A stretch of DNA of 41,442 nt from Myxococcales bacterium. GTDB lineage: Bacteria; Myxococcota_A; Polyangia; Nannocystales; Nannocystaceae. The translations under genes and the position numbers were made by a program. Positions 32,725 through 40,981 of the stretch are shown here, piece after piece. The notes under the pieces are model-generated. The model saw only the letters and a program-made list of their open reading frames with translations. It made no database searches and was not told the DNA's origin. The DNA is taken from assembly GCA_014240065.1 (NCBI GenBank), contig JAAZXR010000036.1:1-41442 (forward strand), given 5' to 3'. Numbering within the stretch: the first letter of the stretch is position 1; every line of letters begins with the position of its first letter.

Positions 32725-34635
32725 TTAGCCAGCGCGCTCCGCCTTGGCGACCGCCTCCAGGGCGGTCTGCAGCCGATGCACCGTGCCCGCGGGGTCGGGG
32801 ATGGTGCCCTCCGCGAGGCTCGCCAAATCGTGGAGCAGCGACACCCACGTCTCGAGGCGCGGATCGCCGGGGGACTCTTGGGCCAGCTCGTTCGCTCGCT
32901 CCACCAGCGGGTGCGTGGGATTCAATTCCAAGACGCGCGGCGTGTCGTGCACTCGCTGACGCGCGAGCCGCATGATCCGCTCCATGTTTCGGCTCATGCT
33001 CCCGTCGGCGTCCACGAGGCAGGCGGCGGAGTTGGTCAGGCGCGTCGACGCCTTGACCTCTTTGACGTTGTCGCCGAGCAGGGCCTTCGCGGCGCTCAGC
33101 AGCGGGTCGATGGCGCTCGGCTCAGGTGTCGCGTCCGCGTCGGCGTCCTCGCCCTCCGAGTCCTCGCCGTCGAGGTCCCCTTGCATCACGTTGCGGAAGG
33201 TCTTGCCCTCGTACTCGCTCATGCTCTGGAGCACCCACTCATCCACGGCGTCGGTCATGAGGAGCACGTCGTGTCCTCGGGATTTCAGGGCCTCGAGGTG
33301 GGGGCTGGTGCGCAAGGTCTCGGCGTGCTCGCCGGCGATGAAGTAGATGAAGGGCTGGTCCTCGGGCATCGCCTTCACGTAGTCCGCCAGCGAGTTGAGG
33401 CCCTCCGTGCTGACAGAGTACCAGCGCGTGAGGGCGATGAGCTCGTCTCGGTGCCCACCGTCTTGGTGCAGGCCCTCCTTGAGCACGGCGCCGAACTCGG
33501 TCCACAGCGCCTCGTAGTCCTCCGCGCGCTCCGACGCGGTCTCGGTGAGGATCTTGATGGCCTTGCGGGTCAGCTGCCGACGGATCGCCGAGAGGTTCTT
33601 GTCTTCTTGGAGCATCTCCCGCGACACGTTGAGGGGGAGATCCTCGGAATCGACCACGCCCCGGAAGAAACGCAGGTACGGGGGCAGGAGCTTGTCGGTG
33701 TTGTCATCGACGAGCACATGTCGCGCGTAGAGTTGAACCGACTTGCGGTCCTCTGCGAACAAGTCCATCGGGGCACGGCCGGGCACGAACAGCAGCGCGC
33801 TGAACTGGATCGGGGCGTCCATGGTGAAATGGAGTCGCGCCCGCGGTGTGTCCCCCGGCAACACAAACCCCCCCATGACGTGGGTATAAAACTCTTGGTA
33901 GTCCTCGTCGCTGAGGTCGGAGGGGCTGCGCGTCCAGATGGCGCGGGCGGCGTTGATCTGTTCGGGGCCGCCCTCGGGCGCCTCTTCGCCCTCCACCACG
34001 AGGTGGATGGGGTGCAAGACGTAGTTGCTGTACTGCCGCACGATATTTTGGATGCGGTAGCGCTCGAGGAACTCCGCGGCGTCGTCTTTGAGGCGCAGCT
34101 CGATGCGGGAGCCACGGACTTCACGGCTCGCGCTCGCGAGCTCGTAGCCGCCGTCGCCGGAGGAGGTCCACTGCACGGGCTCGGCGCCGGGGAGGGCGGA
34201 GCGCGTCGTCACGACGACCTCGTCGGCGACCATGAAGGCGGAGTAAAAGCCCACGCCGAACTGGCCGATGAGGTTGACGTCGGCTTTGCCCTCATTTTTG
34301 GCCGCCTCGAGGAACTTGAGCGTGCCGGAGTGGGCGATGGTGCCGAGGTTTTGGCTGGCCTCTTCTCGCGTCATGCCGATCCCGGTGTCCTCGATGATGA
34401 GGGTCTTGTTGGACGGCGACACGGTGATGGTGATCGCGGGGGCCAGGTCCTTGTCGCTGAGATCGTCACGCACGAGCGCTTGGAAGCGCGCCTTGTCGAG
34501 GGCGTCGGCAGCGTTGGAGATCAACTCGCGCAAAAAGATCTCGCGGTTTGTGTACAGCGAGTTCGTGACGAGTTTGAGGAGGGCGGACACCTCCGCTCGG
34601 AATTCGTGGGTTTCTGCCTGGGTGTTCACGGTCAT
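32725..34635 (-). CDS. htpG: Molecular chaperone HtpG (Hsp90)
   Basis: 636 residues, normal length for bacterial Hsp90. The N-terminal ATPase has EFRAEVSALLKLVTNSLYTN, FLRELISNAADALDKAR, IEDTGIGMT, and GQFGVGFYSAFMVAD. The middle domain includes LYARHVLVDD and FFRGVVDSEDLPLNVSREMLQ with the conserved Arg region. The C-terminal dimerisation domain follows an acidic linker (DLDGEDSEGEDADADA). It helps fold clients in the cytosol, especially under stress. ATG 34635 has GAGGA five bases upstream and an ordinary sigma70-type promoter near 34693-34720; no CIRCE element is seen. The glycosylase gene overlaps or abuts its stop, so the three genes probably share this promoter. Confidence 0.97.
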   Translation of the reverse strand: MTVNTQAETHEFRAEVSALLKLVTNSLYTNREIFLRELISNAADALDKARFQALVRDDLSDKDLAPAITITVSPSNKTLIIEDTGIGMTREEASQNLGTIAHSGTLKFLEAAKNEGKADVNLIGQFGVGFYSAFMVADEVVVTTRSALPGAEPVQWTSSGDGGYELASASREVRGSRIELRLKDDAAEFLERYRIQNIVRQYSNYVLHPIHLVVEGEEAPEGGPEQINAARAIWTRSPSDLSDEDYQEFYTHVMGGFVLPGDTPRARLHFTMDAPIQFSALLFVPGRAPMDLFAEDRKSVQLYARHVLVDDNTDKLLPPYLRFFRGVVDSEDLPLNVSREMLQEDKNLSAIRRQLTRKAIKILTETASERAEDYEALWTEFGAVLKEGLHQDGGHRDELIALTRWYSVSTEGLNSLADYVKAMPEDQPFIYFIAGEHAETLRTSPHLEALKSRGHDVLLMTDAVDEWVLQSMSEYEGKTFRNVMQGDLDGEDSEGEDADADATPEPSAIDPLLSAAKALLGDNVKEVKASTRLTNSAACLVDADGSMSRNMERIMRLARQRVHDTPRVLELNPTHPLVERANELAQESPGDPRLETWVSLLHDLASLAEGTIPDPAGTVHRLQTALEAVAKAERAG

Positions 34636-34692
34636 TGATTCCTCTTTGGTGGGGGCTGGTCAGGGAGGGAGGATCTGTCCAGCGCGGAGGAG

Positions 34693-34720
34693 AGATTAAG
34701 GCGCCCACGGGGCAGGTCAA
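34693..34720 (-). promoter_or_regulatory. Promoter of htpG
   Basis: On the minus strand TTGACC (34720-34715) and TAATCT (34698-34693) are separated by 16 bp, a good vegetative sigma-factor match. The predicted leader to ATG 34635 is about 50 nt and contains the GAGGA ribosome site. TTGACC could also serve a heat-shock factor -35, but no CCCCAT-type -10 is at the right distance. Confidence 0.6.
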
Positions 34721-34859
34721 GCCCTCAGGCTCTCGATCTTCGGCCTCGTGGCGCGGCACGCCGAGCGCTGGCTGTGGCCCGACATTAACGACGAAACCCG
34801 GCCCACACCGAGCTTGAGACCGGGACATTCGTCCGCGAGCACGCAGATCGCGCTTCGCG

Positions 34860-35753
34860 CTAGATGAAGGACGGCATGCGAGGCGCGTTCGAGGCCCCGA
34901 TGCGGCGGTGCCACAGCTGGGCGCCGGCATACTCGCCCCCCGGCCGCACGATGTGGTCGGTGAGCTTGGCGGAGACCTTGAAGCCCAAGGAGTTGTAGAT
35001 GGCGGCGGAGTCGACGGAATCGAAGGCCACGATGGAGAACACCGAGGCGGTCTCCATGGCGAGCAGCTCGTCGAGCAGGGCGCGCATCATGAACTCAAGG
35101 TGGTTGATGTCGGACTCTTTGGCGGGGGCCGTGAGCATGTCGACCTTGGCGTGGCCAAAGGACGAGTCGGTCTCGGCACCCACCCAAAATTCGCGTTTAC
35201 CGACCTTGCCGCGGATGGCGATGTCCGGGTTGAACGTCGCCCGGCGGAAGGGTGCGTAGAGCGCGCCAGCGCCGTTGTCACGGACAACGTCTTGGAGCCG
35301 GTTTTCGTCGCGTACGAGCTCGAGGGTCAAGCCGCGGGGCTTGCTCTCGATCGGCTCGCGGGTCGCGGCGATGGGAGCATTGAGTTTGGGGGCGCCCCCT
35401 TGGATTGGCTCGCCGTCGTCGGTGTAGACGCGGCTCATGATGTAGGCGTCCGCCGTGCGGAAATAGCCCGGAATCGCGCCTTCACGGGAGAAGCCCACGC
35501 TGCGCCAGCTCTTGGAATCTTGCTTTTCGACCACGGTAAAGACCTTGCGAAGACCCTCCGTGCGGGCAATTCGGTCGAAAAAGTCGCGTTTTTGCTGGTA
35601 GTTTCCTACTCGGTAGTCAAAGACGCGGAGGTTTGCGTGCTGTCGATTCAGCAAAAAGCAGAAATCAATGTCCCCTCGGCGGTAATAGTGCTCTTCGACG
35701 GGGATGTGGCTCGAGCTCTTCGGAGCTCCTTGTCCGGGATTGGTTGTGAGCAT
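34860..35753 (-). CDS. GNAT acetyltransferase, beta-lysine acetyltransferase (AblB)-like
   Basis: 297 residues from ATG 35753. The N-terminal part resembles AblB: LRVFDYRVGNYQQKRDFFDRI, then VFTVVEKQDSKSWRSVGFSREGAIPGYFRTADAYIMSR, with the GF.xEGxIPGYF pattern typical of that family. The C-terminal GNAT half has INHLEFMMRALLDELLAMETASV and AAIYNSLGFKVSAKLTDHIVRPGG. AblB acetylates beta-lysine to the osmolyte N-epsilon-acetyl-beta-lysine, made from lysine by AblA (lysine 2,3-aminomutase); ablA is not in this window. A central ~100-residue stretch (REFWVGAETDSSFGHA) is not explained. A GTG at 35810 is a longer alternative; ATG 35753 has GAGGAA ten bases upstream. The gene is 224 bp upstream of htpG. 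Confidence 0.6.
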   Translation of the reverse strand: MLTTNPGQGAPKSSSHIPVEEHYYRRGDIDFCFLLNRQHANLRVFDYRVGNYQQKRDFFDRIARTEGLRKVFTVVEKQDSKSWRSVGFSREGAIPGYFRTADAYIMSRVYTDDGEPIQGGAPKLNAPIAATREPIESKPRGLTLELVRDENRLQDVVRDNGAGALYAPFRRATFNPDIAIRGKVGKREFWVGAETDSSFGHAKVDMLTAPAKESDINHLEFMMRALLDELLAMETASVFSIVAFDSVDSAAIYNSLGFKVSAKLTDHIVRPGGEYAGAQLWHRRIGASNAPRMPSFI

Positions 35754-35920
35754 TGCTGGGAGGTTCCTCGAAATGGGTGCGCGTCGGCCGGAGGTGTCAA
35801 ACAGAGGCACAAGACCGCTCTTCGTCGTACTATCGTCGGATCGGAAATCCGTAAGTTGCCGAAATCCCCAGGAAAACAGGGGGAGCCGAACAGGCTACAT
35901 GTCCTTACCACCGTGGGTCT

Positions 35921-37390
35921 ATGATGTCAAAGCTAAGCCTATCGAATGCACTGGAGAGAACTCGCCGCTCGTGGCGTCCTAGCAGGGGTTTTGTGGCCGT
36001 CGGGGTCGCGGCGATGTGCGTGGGGACGCCCGCTTGCAGCCTTTTAAAGGGCTCCGAGGCGGGCTGCAGCAAGGACACCGATTGTAAGGGAGATCGTATC
36101 TGTGAAGCACATCGGTGCGTCACCGCACATGAAAAATCTGAGGCAGCCGCCGCGGAAGGTGGTGGCGAGATCTCCGCGTCGAAAGCGCTACCTGAGGCGG
36201 CCGACCCGAGCGAGCATTTTGCACGGTTTGCACGGGGAGGCCCCGGCCACGCCGGACCGTTGAAGTTCGAGGCGCCGTCAAAGCGCCCCTCCGTCGCCTG
36301 GGATCTGGATCTCGGCGGAGTCATCTACGCCTCGCCGCGCGTCGTCGTGGGTGAGGGAGGTGAGGCGGTGGCGTACGTCGGGACCCACGCAGGTCGGCTC
36401 GTCGGCGTGGCGGTGGACGGGCCTCGGTCCGGGACCATCGTCCTCGATGTGGACTTGGGCGGCCGGATCTGGTCGACACCGTGGGTGGACGACGAGCGGG
36501 TTTTGTACGTGGGTACCGATGGCGACGAGCTCGTGGCGGTGCGGCTCTCGACGGGGGAGGTCGCGTGGCGCACCAAGATCGGGAGCTGCGCTCAGACCAC
36601 CGCCCCCGGTCCCGAAGGTGCCCGCTGCGACGTGGATGGCGGCCCGACCCAGGGGCCGGGAGGCGATCTGTACATCGGGGCCGATGGCGTCTATCGGATT
36701 CGGCGGGACGGGGCTGTCGTTTGGCGCTGGCCGGCCGAACTCGATGAAGCGGAGCGTCCTCCCCACGTGGCGTCGACGCCGGTGGTGACCGGCGATGGGC
36801 GGGTGCTCTTTGGCGGCCAAGACGGGTTCGTGCGCGCGCTCGATCCCGACGGGACGGAGCGTTGGAGGTACAAGGTGATCGCCGACGTGGATGGCTCTGG
36901 ATGGATCGGCGAGGACGGGGAGTTTGTCGTGGGCGCAGATGACGGGCGGGTCTACGCGATCCGGCGGGATGGTTCGTTGAAGTGGAGCTTTGTGGCGCAA
37001 AAGGACATCCGGTCGAGCGTCGGTGGGGACGGCGAGGGGCGGCTGTACGTCACGGCTCACGACGGATTCTTGTACGCGCTGTCGGCGGCGGGTGCTGTGG
37101 AGTGGGTGTTTCAGACGGACGCGCCTATTCAGTCGACACCTGTGGTGGACGCGCTCGGGCGCGTGATCGTGGGTGGGCAAGACAACGCGATTTACATGCT
37201 CGCGCCGGATGGTGCCTTGATCTGGGAGCTCGAGCTCCCGGCGGATGTGGATTCGAGCGTGGCGCTCAGTCCGGCGGGGACGCTGGTGGTCGGCTGCGAC
37301 GACGGACACCTGCGAGCGTATCGGCCCGGCGGCGCGACGCCCGAGCGAGAGGCGTCGTCGGACGGCGAGGCGGCGACCCCATCCCCGTGA
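35921..37390 (+). CDS. PQQ-like beta-propeller lipoprotein with cysteine-rich N-terminus
   Basis: 489 residues (two tandem ATGs; the second at 35924 is equally likely). The leader ends GTPAC, a lipobox-like site at about Cys39, so it should be a lipoprotein. Next comes a short Cys-rich unit, CSKDTDCKGDRICEAHRCV, of the kind repeated in many Myxococcota lipoproteins. The remainder is an eight-ish bladed PQQ/Kelch-like propeller: repeats such as VAYVGTHAGRLVGV, LYVGTDGDELVAVRLSTGEV, VLFGGQDGFVRALDPDGTERW and VIVGGQDNAIYMLAPDGALI. BamB-like propellers mediate protein contacts; PQQ binding residues are not evident. Location is the outer membrane or periplasm. Divergent from the acetyltransferase gene across 167 bp. 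Confidence 0.85.
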   Translation: MMSKLSLSNALERTRRSWRPSRGFVAVGVAAMCVGTPACSLLKGSEAGCSKDTDCKGDRICEAHRCVTAHEKSEAAAAEGGGEISASKALPEAADPSEHFARFARGGPGHAGPLKFEAPSKRPSVAWDLDLGGVIYASPRVVVGEGGEAVAYVGTHAGRLVGVAVDGPRSGTIVLDVDLGGRIWSTPWVDDERVLYVGTDGDELVAVRLSTGEVAWRTKIGSCAQTTAPGPEGARCDVDGGPTQGPGGDLYIGADGVYRIRRDGAVVWRWPAELDEAERPPHVASTPVVTGDGRVLFGGQDGFVRALDPDGTERWRYKVIADVDGSGWIGEDGEFVVGADDGRVYAIRRDGSLKWSFVAQKDIRSSVGGDGEGRLYVTAHDGFLYALSAAGAVEWVFQTDAPIQSTPVVDALGRVIVGGQDNAIYMLAPDGALIWELELPADVDSSVALSPAGTLVVGCDDGHLRAYRPGGATPEREASSDGEAATPSP

Positions 37391-37495
37391 TCACTCTCGC
37401 GAGGGCGACGCTGGCGGTGGAGAGGCGGCCGCGGGGATCCTCGCGCTCCCATGCGGGCTTGCGTTCCACCCGGGGATGTGTAAAGGACGGCTCTC

Positions 37496-39781
37496 GTGAG
37501 TGAACCTTCGTCCCCGAACGCCACAGTGGGTCGCCTCCAGATGCACCCCAATGGCTTCGGCTTTGTGCACATCGATGGCGACGCCGAGAATGTCTTCATC
37601 CCGCCACGTCGCGCGGGCGGGGCCCTCGATTCCGATATCGTGGAGGTGGAGACCCGCCCCTCCGACAAAGGCGTGGAGGGCCGGGTGGTGCGGATCGCGG
37701 AGCGCCGACGCAAACGAATTGTGGGCGTGCTGCGGCGCGCGGGGAGGAAGCGGTGGTTCCTTGAGCTTGAGGACCAACGAATTTTGCACGACGTGGTGCT
37801 CGAGGGCGGAGCCAATGGGTGCGTGACAGGGGACGTGGTCGTCGCGTCGATCACGAGGTTCCCCGACTCTGATCGAGATCCCATCCGGGTCGAGGTGGAT
37901 CGTGCCATCGGCGCGCCGGGGCTCTTGCAGACTGAGGTGGCCAAGATCCTCGTGGAACACAACGTGGACGAGGTGTTCCCGGAGGAGGTGGAGAAAGTCG
38001 CGGAGGGGGTCCCCACCAAGGTCCGCCCGGAAGACCTTGAGAACCGTGAGGACCTGCGCGAGTCGCCGTTCATGACCATCGATCCCGATGACGCGCGCGA
38101 CTTCGATGACGCCGTGTGCGTCGAGCTGCTCGGTGACGACGAACATCTCTCGGACATGCGGCTGCACGTGGCGGTGGCGGACGTGTCTCACTACGTGCGG
38201 GAGGGCACGGTCATCGACAAAGAGGCGACCTGGAGGTGTTTCTCGGTGTACCTGCCCGACCGGGCGATCCCCATGCTCCCAGAGCAGCTGAGCACGCACA
38301 TGTGCTCGCTCGTGCCCCATGAAGACCGCCTCGCGATGGTGGTCTCCATGACCATCAACCCTGCGGGCGAGGTGTCCGATGTGCGGCCTTGCGCGGCGGT
38401 GATCCACAGCCACGGGCGCCTCACCTACGGGCAGGTGGCGGCGGAGTTGAGTGACGAGGGCGCGGGCACCCTCCCGCGAGAGGTGGCGGCGCGCGTGCGA
38501 CGACTGCGAGCCGCCTCGGACCGGCTGCGCAAGTACCGGATGACGCGGGGGGCCATCGAACTCAACCTCCCAGAGTCTCGGGTGGTCTTGGACGAAGATG
38601 ATTCAGAGCGGATCCGCGACGTGGTGCGGGCGCGGGCCTCGACGGAGATGTCGCGCGCGTACAACCTGATCGAGGAGATGATGGTCGCCGCCAACGAGGC
38701 CATCGGTGGGCTGGCCATGAAGGCCAAGCTCCCGCTCCCTTATCGGGTGCACGACCGCCCCGACGAGGAGAAGCTCACCTCCCTTTGCACCGCCGCCCTC
38801 TCGCTGGGAATTCAGGTGAACCCCGAGCGTCTTCAAACACCTCGTGGGGTGCAAAAGTTTTTGAACAAGACCAACGGGAGGGATCGCGCCGACGCCATGC
38901 ACAGCATGATGCTTCGCGCGATGGCGCAGGCGGATTATCGCACCGAGAACGTCGGGCACTTCGCCCTGAGCGCGCCGGCCTACGTCCATTTCACCAGCCC
39001 CATTCGTCGCTATCCCGACCTCATCGCCCATCGCGTCATCAAGGCGTTCTTGGAGAAGCGCCGCGGCCCGAGCGGTCCGCCTCCGGTCCCCACGATGCCG
39101 AAGGAAGATGTCACGAAGGGGCAGTGCATCCGCAGCAGCGAGCGTGAGCGGTCCGCGGCGCAGGCGGAGCGTGACACGCAGCGTCTCTTCGCGGCCGCCC
39201 ATATGCGAGATCGCGTCGGCGACCGGTTTGAGGGCACGGTGTCGGGGTTTTCGGGCCAAGGCATGTTTGTCACGCTCGACGATCCTTTCGTCGACGGCAT
39301 GGTGCGGATGCAGCAGATGGAGACCGAGCTCGGCGATCAGTTTGACCTCGACGAGACCGGCGTACGGATCGTGGGGGCGGGCGGCAAGCTCATCACCATC
39401 GGTGATCGAGTCATGATCGAAGTGATCGAGGCGAGCCTCGTGCGGCGCCAGGTGGATTTCGCGCTCCTCTCCGTCCTGACCCGCAGCCCGTTGACCGAGG
39501 GCGAGGCGGCCATCGTGCAGCGGGCGAAGGAGGGGGCGCTGAAGACCTCGAGTCGACGAGGCGGCAAGCGCCGCGCGGACGGCGACGATGACGACGACGA
39601 CGGGATGTCGGTGCTCGAGGCCGCCCGATCGGGGCGCCTAGGGCGAGAGCGTGGGCGGCCTGCGGGAGCGCGGGGGCGAGGTCCACGCGGCTCGAAGGGC
39701 GGCGGCTCGAAGGGCGGCGACTCGAAGGCCGGGTCGAAGGCTGGCGCCTCGAAGAAACGCCGAAACAAGCGCCGCAAGTAG
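37496..39781 (+). CDS. rnr: Ribonuclease R
   Basis: 761 residues from GTG 37496, with AAAGGA eight bases upstream. 3'-5' hydrolytic exoribonuclease. N-terminal cold-shock domains (VGRLQMHPNGFGFVHIDGD; NVFIPP) precede the RNB catalytic core with TIDPDDARDFDDAV (metal-binding Asp cluster), ADVSHYVREGTVIDKEA, FSVYLPDRAIPMLPEQLS, and YVHFTSPIRRYPDLIAHR. A C-terminal S1 domain (GDRFEGTVSGFSGQGMFVTL) follows. The tail is an Asp run (DDDDDD) then a Lys/Arg/Gly/Ser-rich end (SKGGGSKGG...KKRRNKRRK), longer than usual, probably aiding structured-RNA binding. Follows the propeller gene after 105 bp. Confidence 0.95.
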   Translation: MSEPSSPNATVGRLQMHPNGFGFVHIDGDAENVFIPPRRAGGALDSDIVEVETRPSDKGVEGRVVRIAERRRKRIVGVLRRAGRKRWFLELEDQRILHDVVLEGGANGCVTGDVVVASITRFPDSDRDPIRVEVDRAIGAPGLLQTEVAKILVEHNVDEVFPEEVEKVAEGVPTKVRPEDLENREDLRESPFMTIDPDDARDFDDAVCVELLGDDEHLSDMRLHVAVADVSHYVREGTVIDKEATWRCFSVYLPDRAIPMLPEQLSTHMCSLVPHEDRLAMVVSMTINPAGEVSDVRPCAAVIHSHGRLTYGQVAAELSDEGAGTLPREVAARVRRLRAASDRLRKYRMTRGAIELNLPESRVVLDEDDSERIRDVVRARASTEMSRAYNLIEEMMVAANEAIGGLAMKAKLPLPYRVHDRPDEEKLTSLCTAALSLGIQVNPERLQTPRGVQKFLNKTNGRDRADAMHSMMLRAMAQADYRTENVGHFALSAPAYVHFTSPIRRYPDLIAHRVIKAFLEKRRGPSGPPPVPTMPKEDVTKGQCIRSSERERSAAQAERDTQRLFAAAHMRDRVGDRFEGTVSGFSGQGMFVTLDDPFVDGMVRMQQMETELGDQFDLDETGVRIVGAGGKLITIGDRVMIEVIEASLVRRQVDFALLSVLTRSPLTEGEAAIVQRAKEGALKTSSRRGGKRRADGDDDDDDGMSVLEAARSGRLGRERGRPAGARGRGPRGSKGGGSKGGDSKAGSKAGASKKRRNKRRK

Positions 39782-39817
39782 GAGGCGAAGTCGGCGACGT
39801 GGCGGCGCAGGCGCGCG

Positions 39818-40981
39818 CTAGATTTCGATGGCGAGACCGAGATACCAGGTGTCATCACCGACGCTGACCTTGTTCATCAGCGAGCCGAACCCGTCCATGC
39901 GCGAGAATTGCCACTCGCCCATGATGTAGGTGTGGTTGATGCCTGTGGCTGAGTCGAGGGCTTTCGCGGCGCTCGGCTCGAGGAAGTCGAGGCGGAGCAT
40001 CATCCCGAGGTTGACCTGCCAACCAGCGGATCCGCCCCGGCCCTTGACGCCGGCGTCGTTGACGGACACGTCGCCGTCCCCGTTGCCGGCCCACCAGATG
40101 CCGTAGGCGAGGCCTCCTCGCGCGTAGGGGACGAGGGGCACTTTAAATCGATCGGCGAGGAGCTCGAAGCGGTATCCCAGCAACAGGGTGAACGGCATCA
40201 CGCTGAATCGGACGCGGTCGGCGTCGCTTCGGACGGTGGGGTCGGCCGGTTGAGTCTGCACGAGGAGCGCCTGGGCCCGAGCTTGGAAGAAGCCAATGGA
40301 CGTCCCGATGGAGAGGGGACCTCCAACGTTCACAAACTGCCACTCAAACCCGAGCTGCGTCATGAGGCGATCGCGGGGTTGTCCGACGGCGACGCCGCGA
40401 CTGTTCGTTTTGCCGAACACATCGGCGTATGCGCCGAGCCCTGGCCCTGGATAATCCGCGTCTACGCTCGGGAGGTAGGGTCCGAATTTCACCTCGATGG
40501 CGAAGCGCTGCGGGGTGCCCGTAAAGGGCGCCACGGGCGCCACGGTGACCTCTGCCGCGTCGAGCATGGGTGCCTTTCCTCCGGCGGTCGAAAAATCGAT
40601 GCCTTCGGGCAGCTGTTCCGCCGTCGGGGAAGAAAACTCGACGGGGTCTCGTTCTGCTTCGGACTCCGTGAAGCGGACGGGATCTTGAGGGTCCGCGTCC
40701 GTGGCGAAGTCCACCGAATCTTCTGTGGAGGCTGGGGGAGGGGCGTCGCCGTTGGTTGAAGAAACCGGCGATTCCGGGACCGCCGGCGGGGGGGCAGCTG
40801 CCGAGATTTCTGCGGGCGCGACCGTTGATGGCTGCGCCTCGGACGGCGCCTCGGACGGCACCTCGGACGGCACCTCGGGCGGCACCTCGGGCGACGCCTC
40901 GGGTGGCGCCGGTGGCTGCCCCGCGGCGTTCGTTGCGAAGGCGAGGACGAAGCCCGCCGTCGCGAAGGTGTTGATGGTCAC
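39818..40981 (-). CDS. Outer membrane beta-barrel protein, MXAN_2562-like
   Basis: 387 residues from GTG 40981, which overlaps the TGA of the upstream surface-protein gene (GTGA), showing coupled translation. A signal peptide (VTINTFATAGFVLAFATNAAG) is followed by a Pro/Glu/Ser-rich repeat (PEVPPEVPSEVPSEAPSEA), an acidic spacer, and from about residue 160 a beta-barrel: FAIEVKFGPYLPSVDADY, LMTQLGFEWQFVNVGGPLSI, LLLGYRFELLADRF, VPYARGGLAYGIWWA, and a terminal WYLGLAIEI. The FGPYLPxxD opening is that of MXAN_2562-type barrels of Myxococcota; their function is not established. A longer frame to 41134 exists but lies within the upstream gene. Confidence 0.85.
   Translation of the reverse strand: MTINTFATAGFVLAFATNAAGQPPAPPEASPEVPPEVPSEVPSEAPSEAQPSTVAPAEISAAAPPPAVPESPVSSTNGDAPPPASTEDSVDFATDADPQDPVRFTESEAERDPVEFSSPTAEQLPEGIDFSTAGGKAPMLDAAEVTVAPVAPFTGTPQRFAIEVKFGPYLPSVDADYPGPGLGAYADVFGKTNSRGVAVGQPRDRLMTQLGFEWQFVNVGGPLSIGTSIGFFQARAQALLVQTQPADPTVRSDADRVRFSVMPFTLLLGYRFELLADRFKVPLVPYARGGLAYGIWWAGNGDGDVSVNDAGVKGRGGSAGWQVNLGMMLRLDFLEPSAAKALDSATGINHTYIMGEWQFSRMDGFGSLMNKVSVGDDTWYLGLAIEI
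40836..40907. repeat. 12-bp tandem repeat, six copies, inside the barrel gene
   Basis: Six copies of gcctcggacggc with single-base changes. On the minus strand each copy encodes four residues (P-S/P-E-V/A), forming the Pro-Glu spacer between signal peptide and barrel. In-frame copy-number change would lengthen or shorten the spacer without disturbing the barrel. Confidence 0.85.

Noticed and set aside
32776-34638. A 620-codon open frame on the plus strand opposite htpG
   Set aside because: Complement of a well conserved gene; composition biased and no motif. The same holds for long antisense frames at 5134-6681, 15038-16588, 23876-25288 and 22195-23286.
34636-34859. CIRCE or heat-shock sigma promoter before htpG
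   Set aside because: No CIRCE inverted repeat and no CCCCAT-type -10; an ordinary TTGACC-16-TAATCT promoter explains the region.
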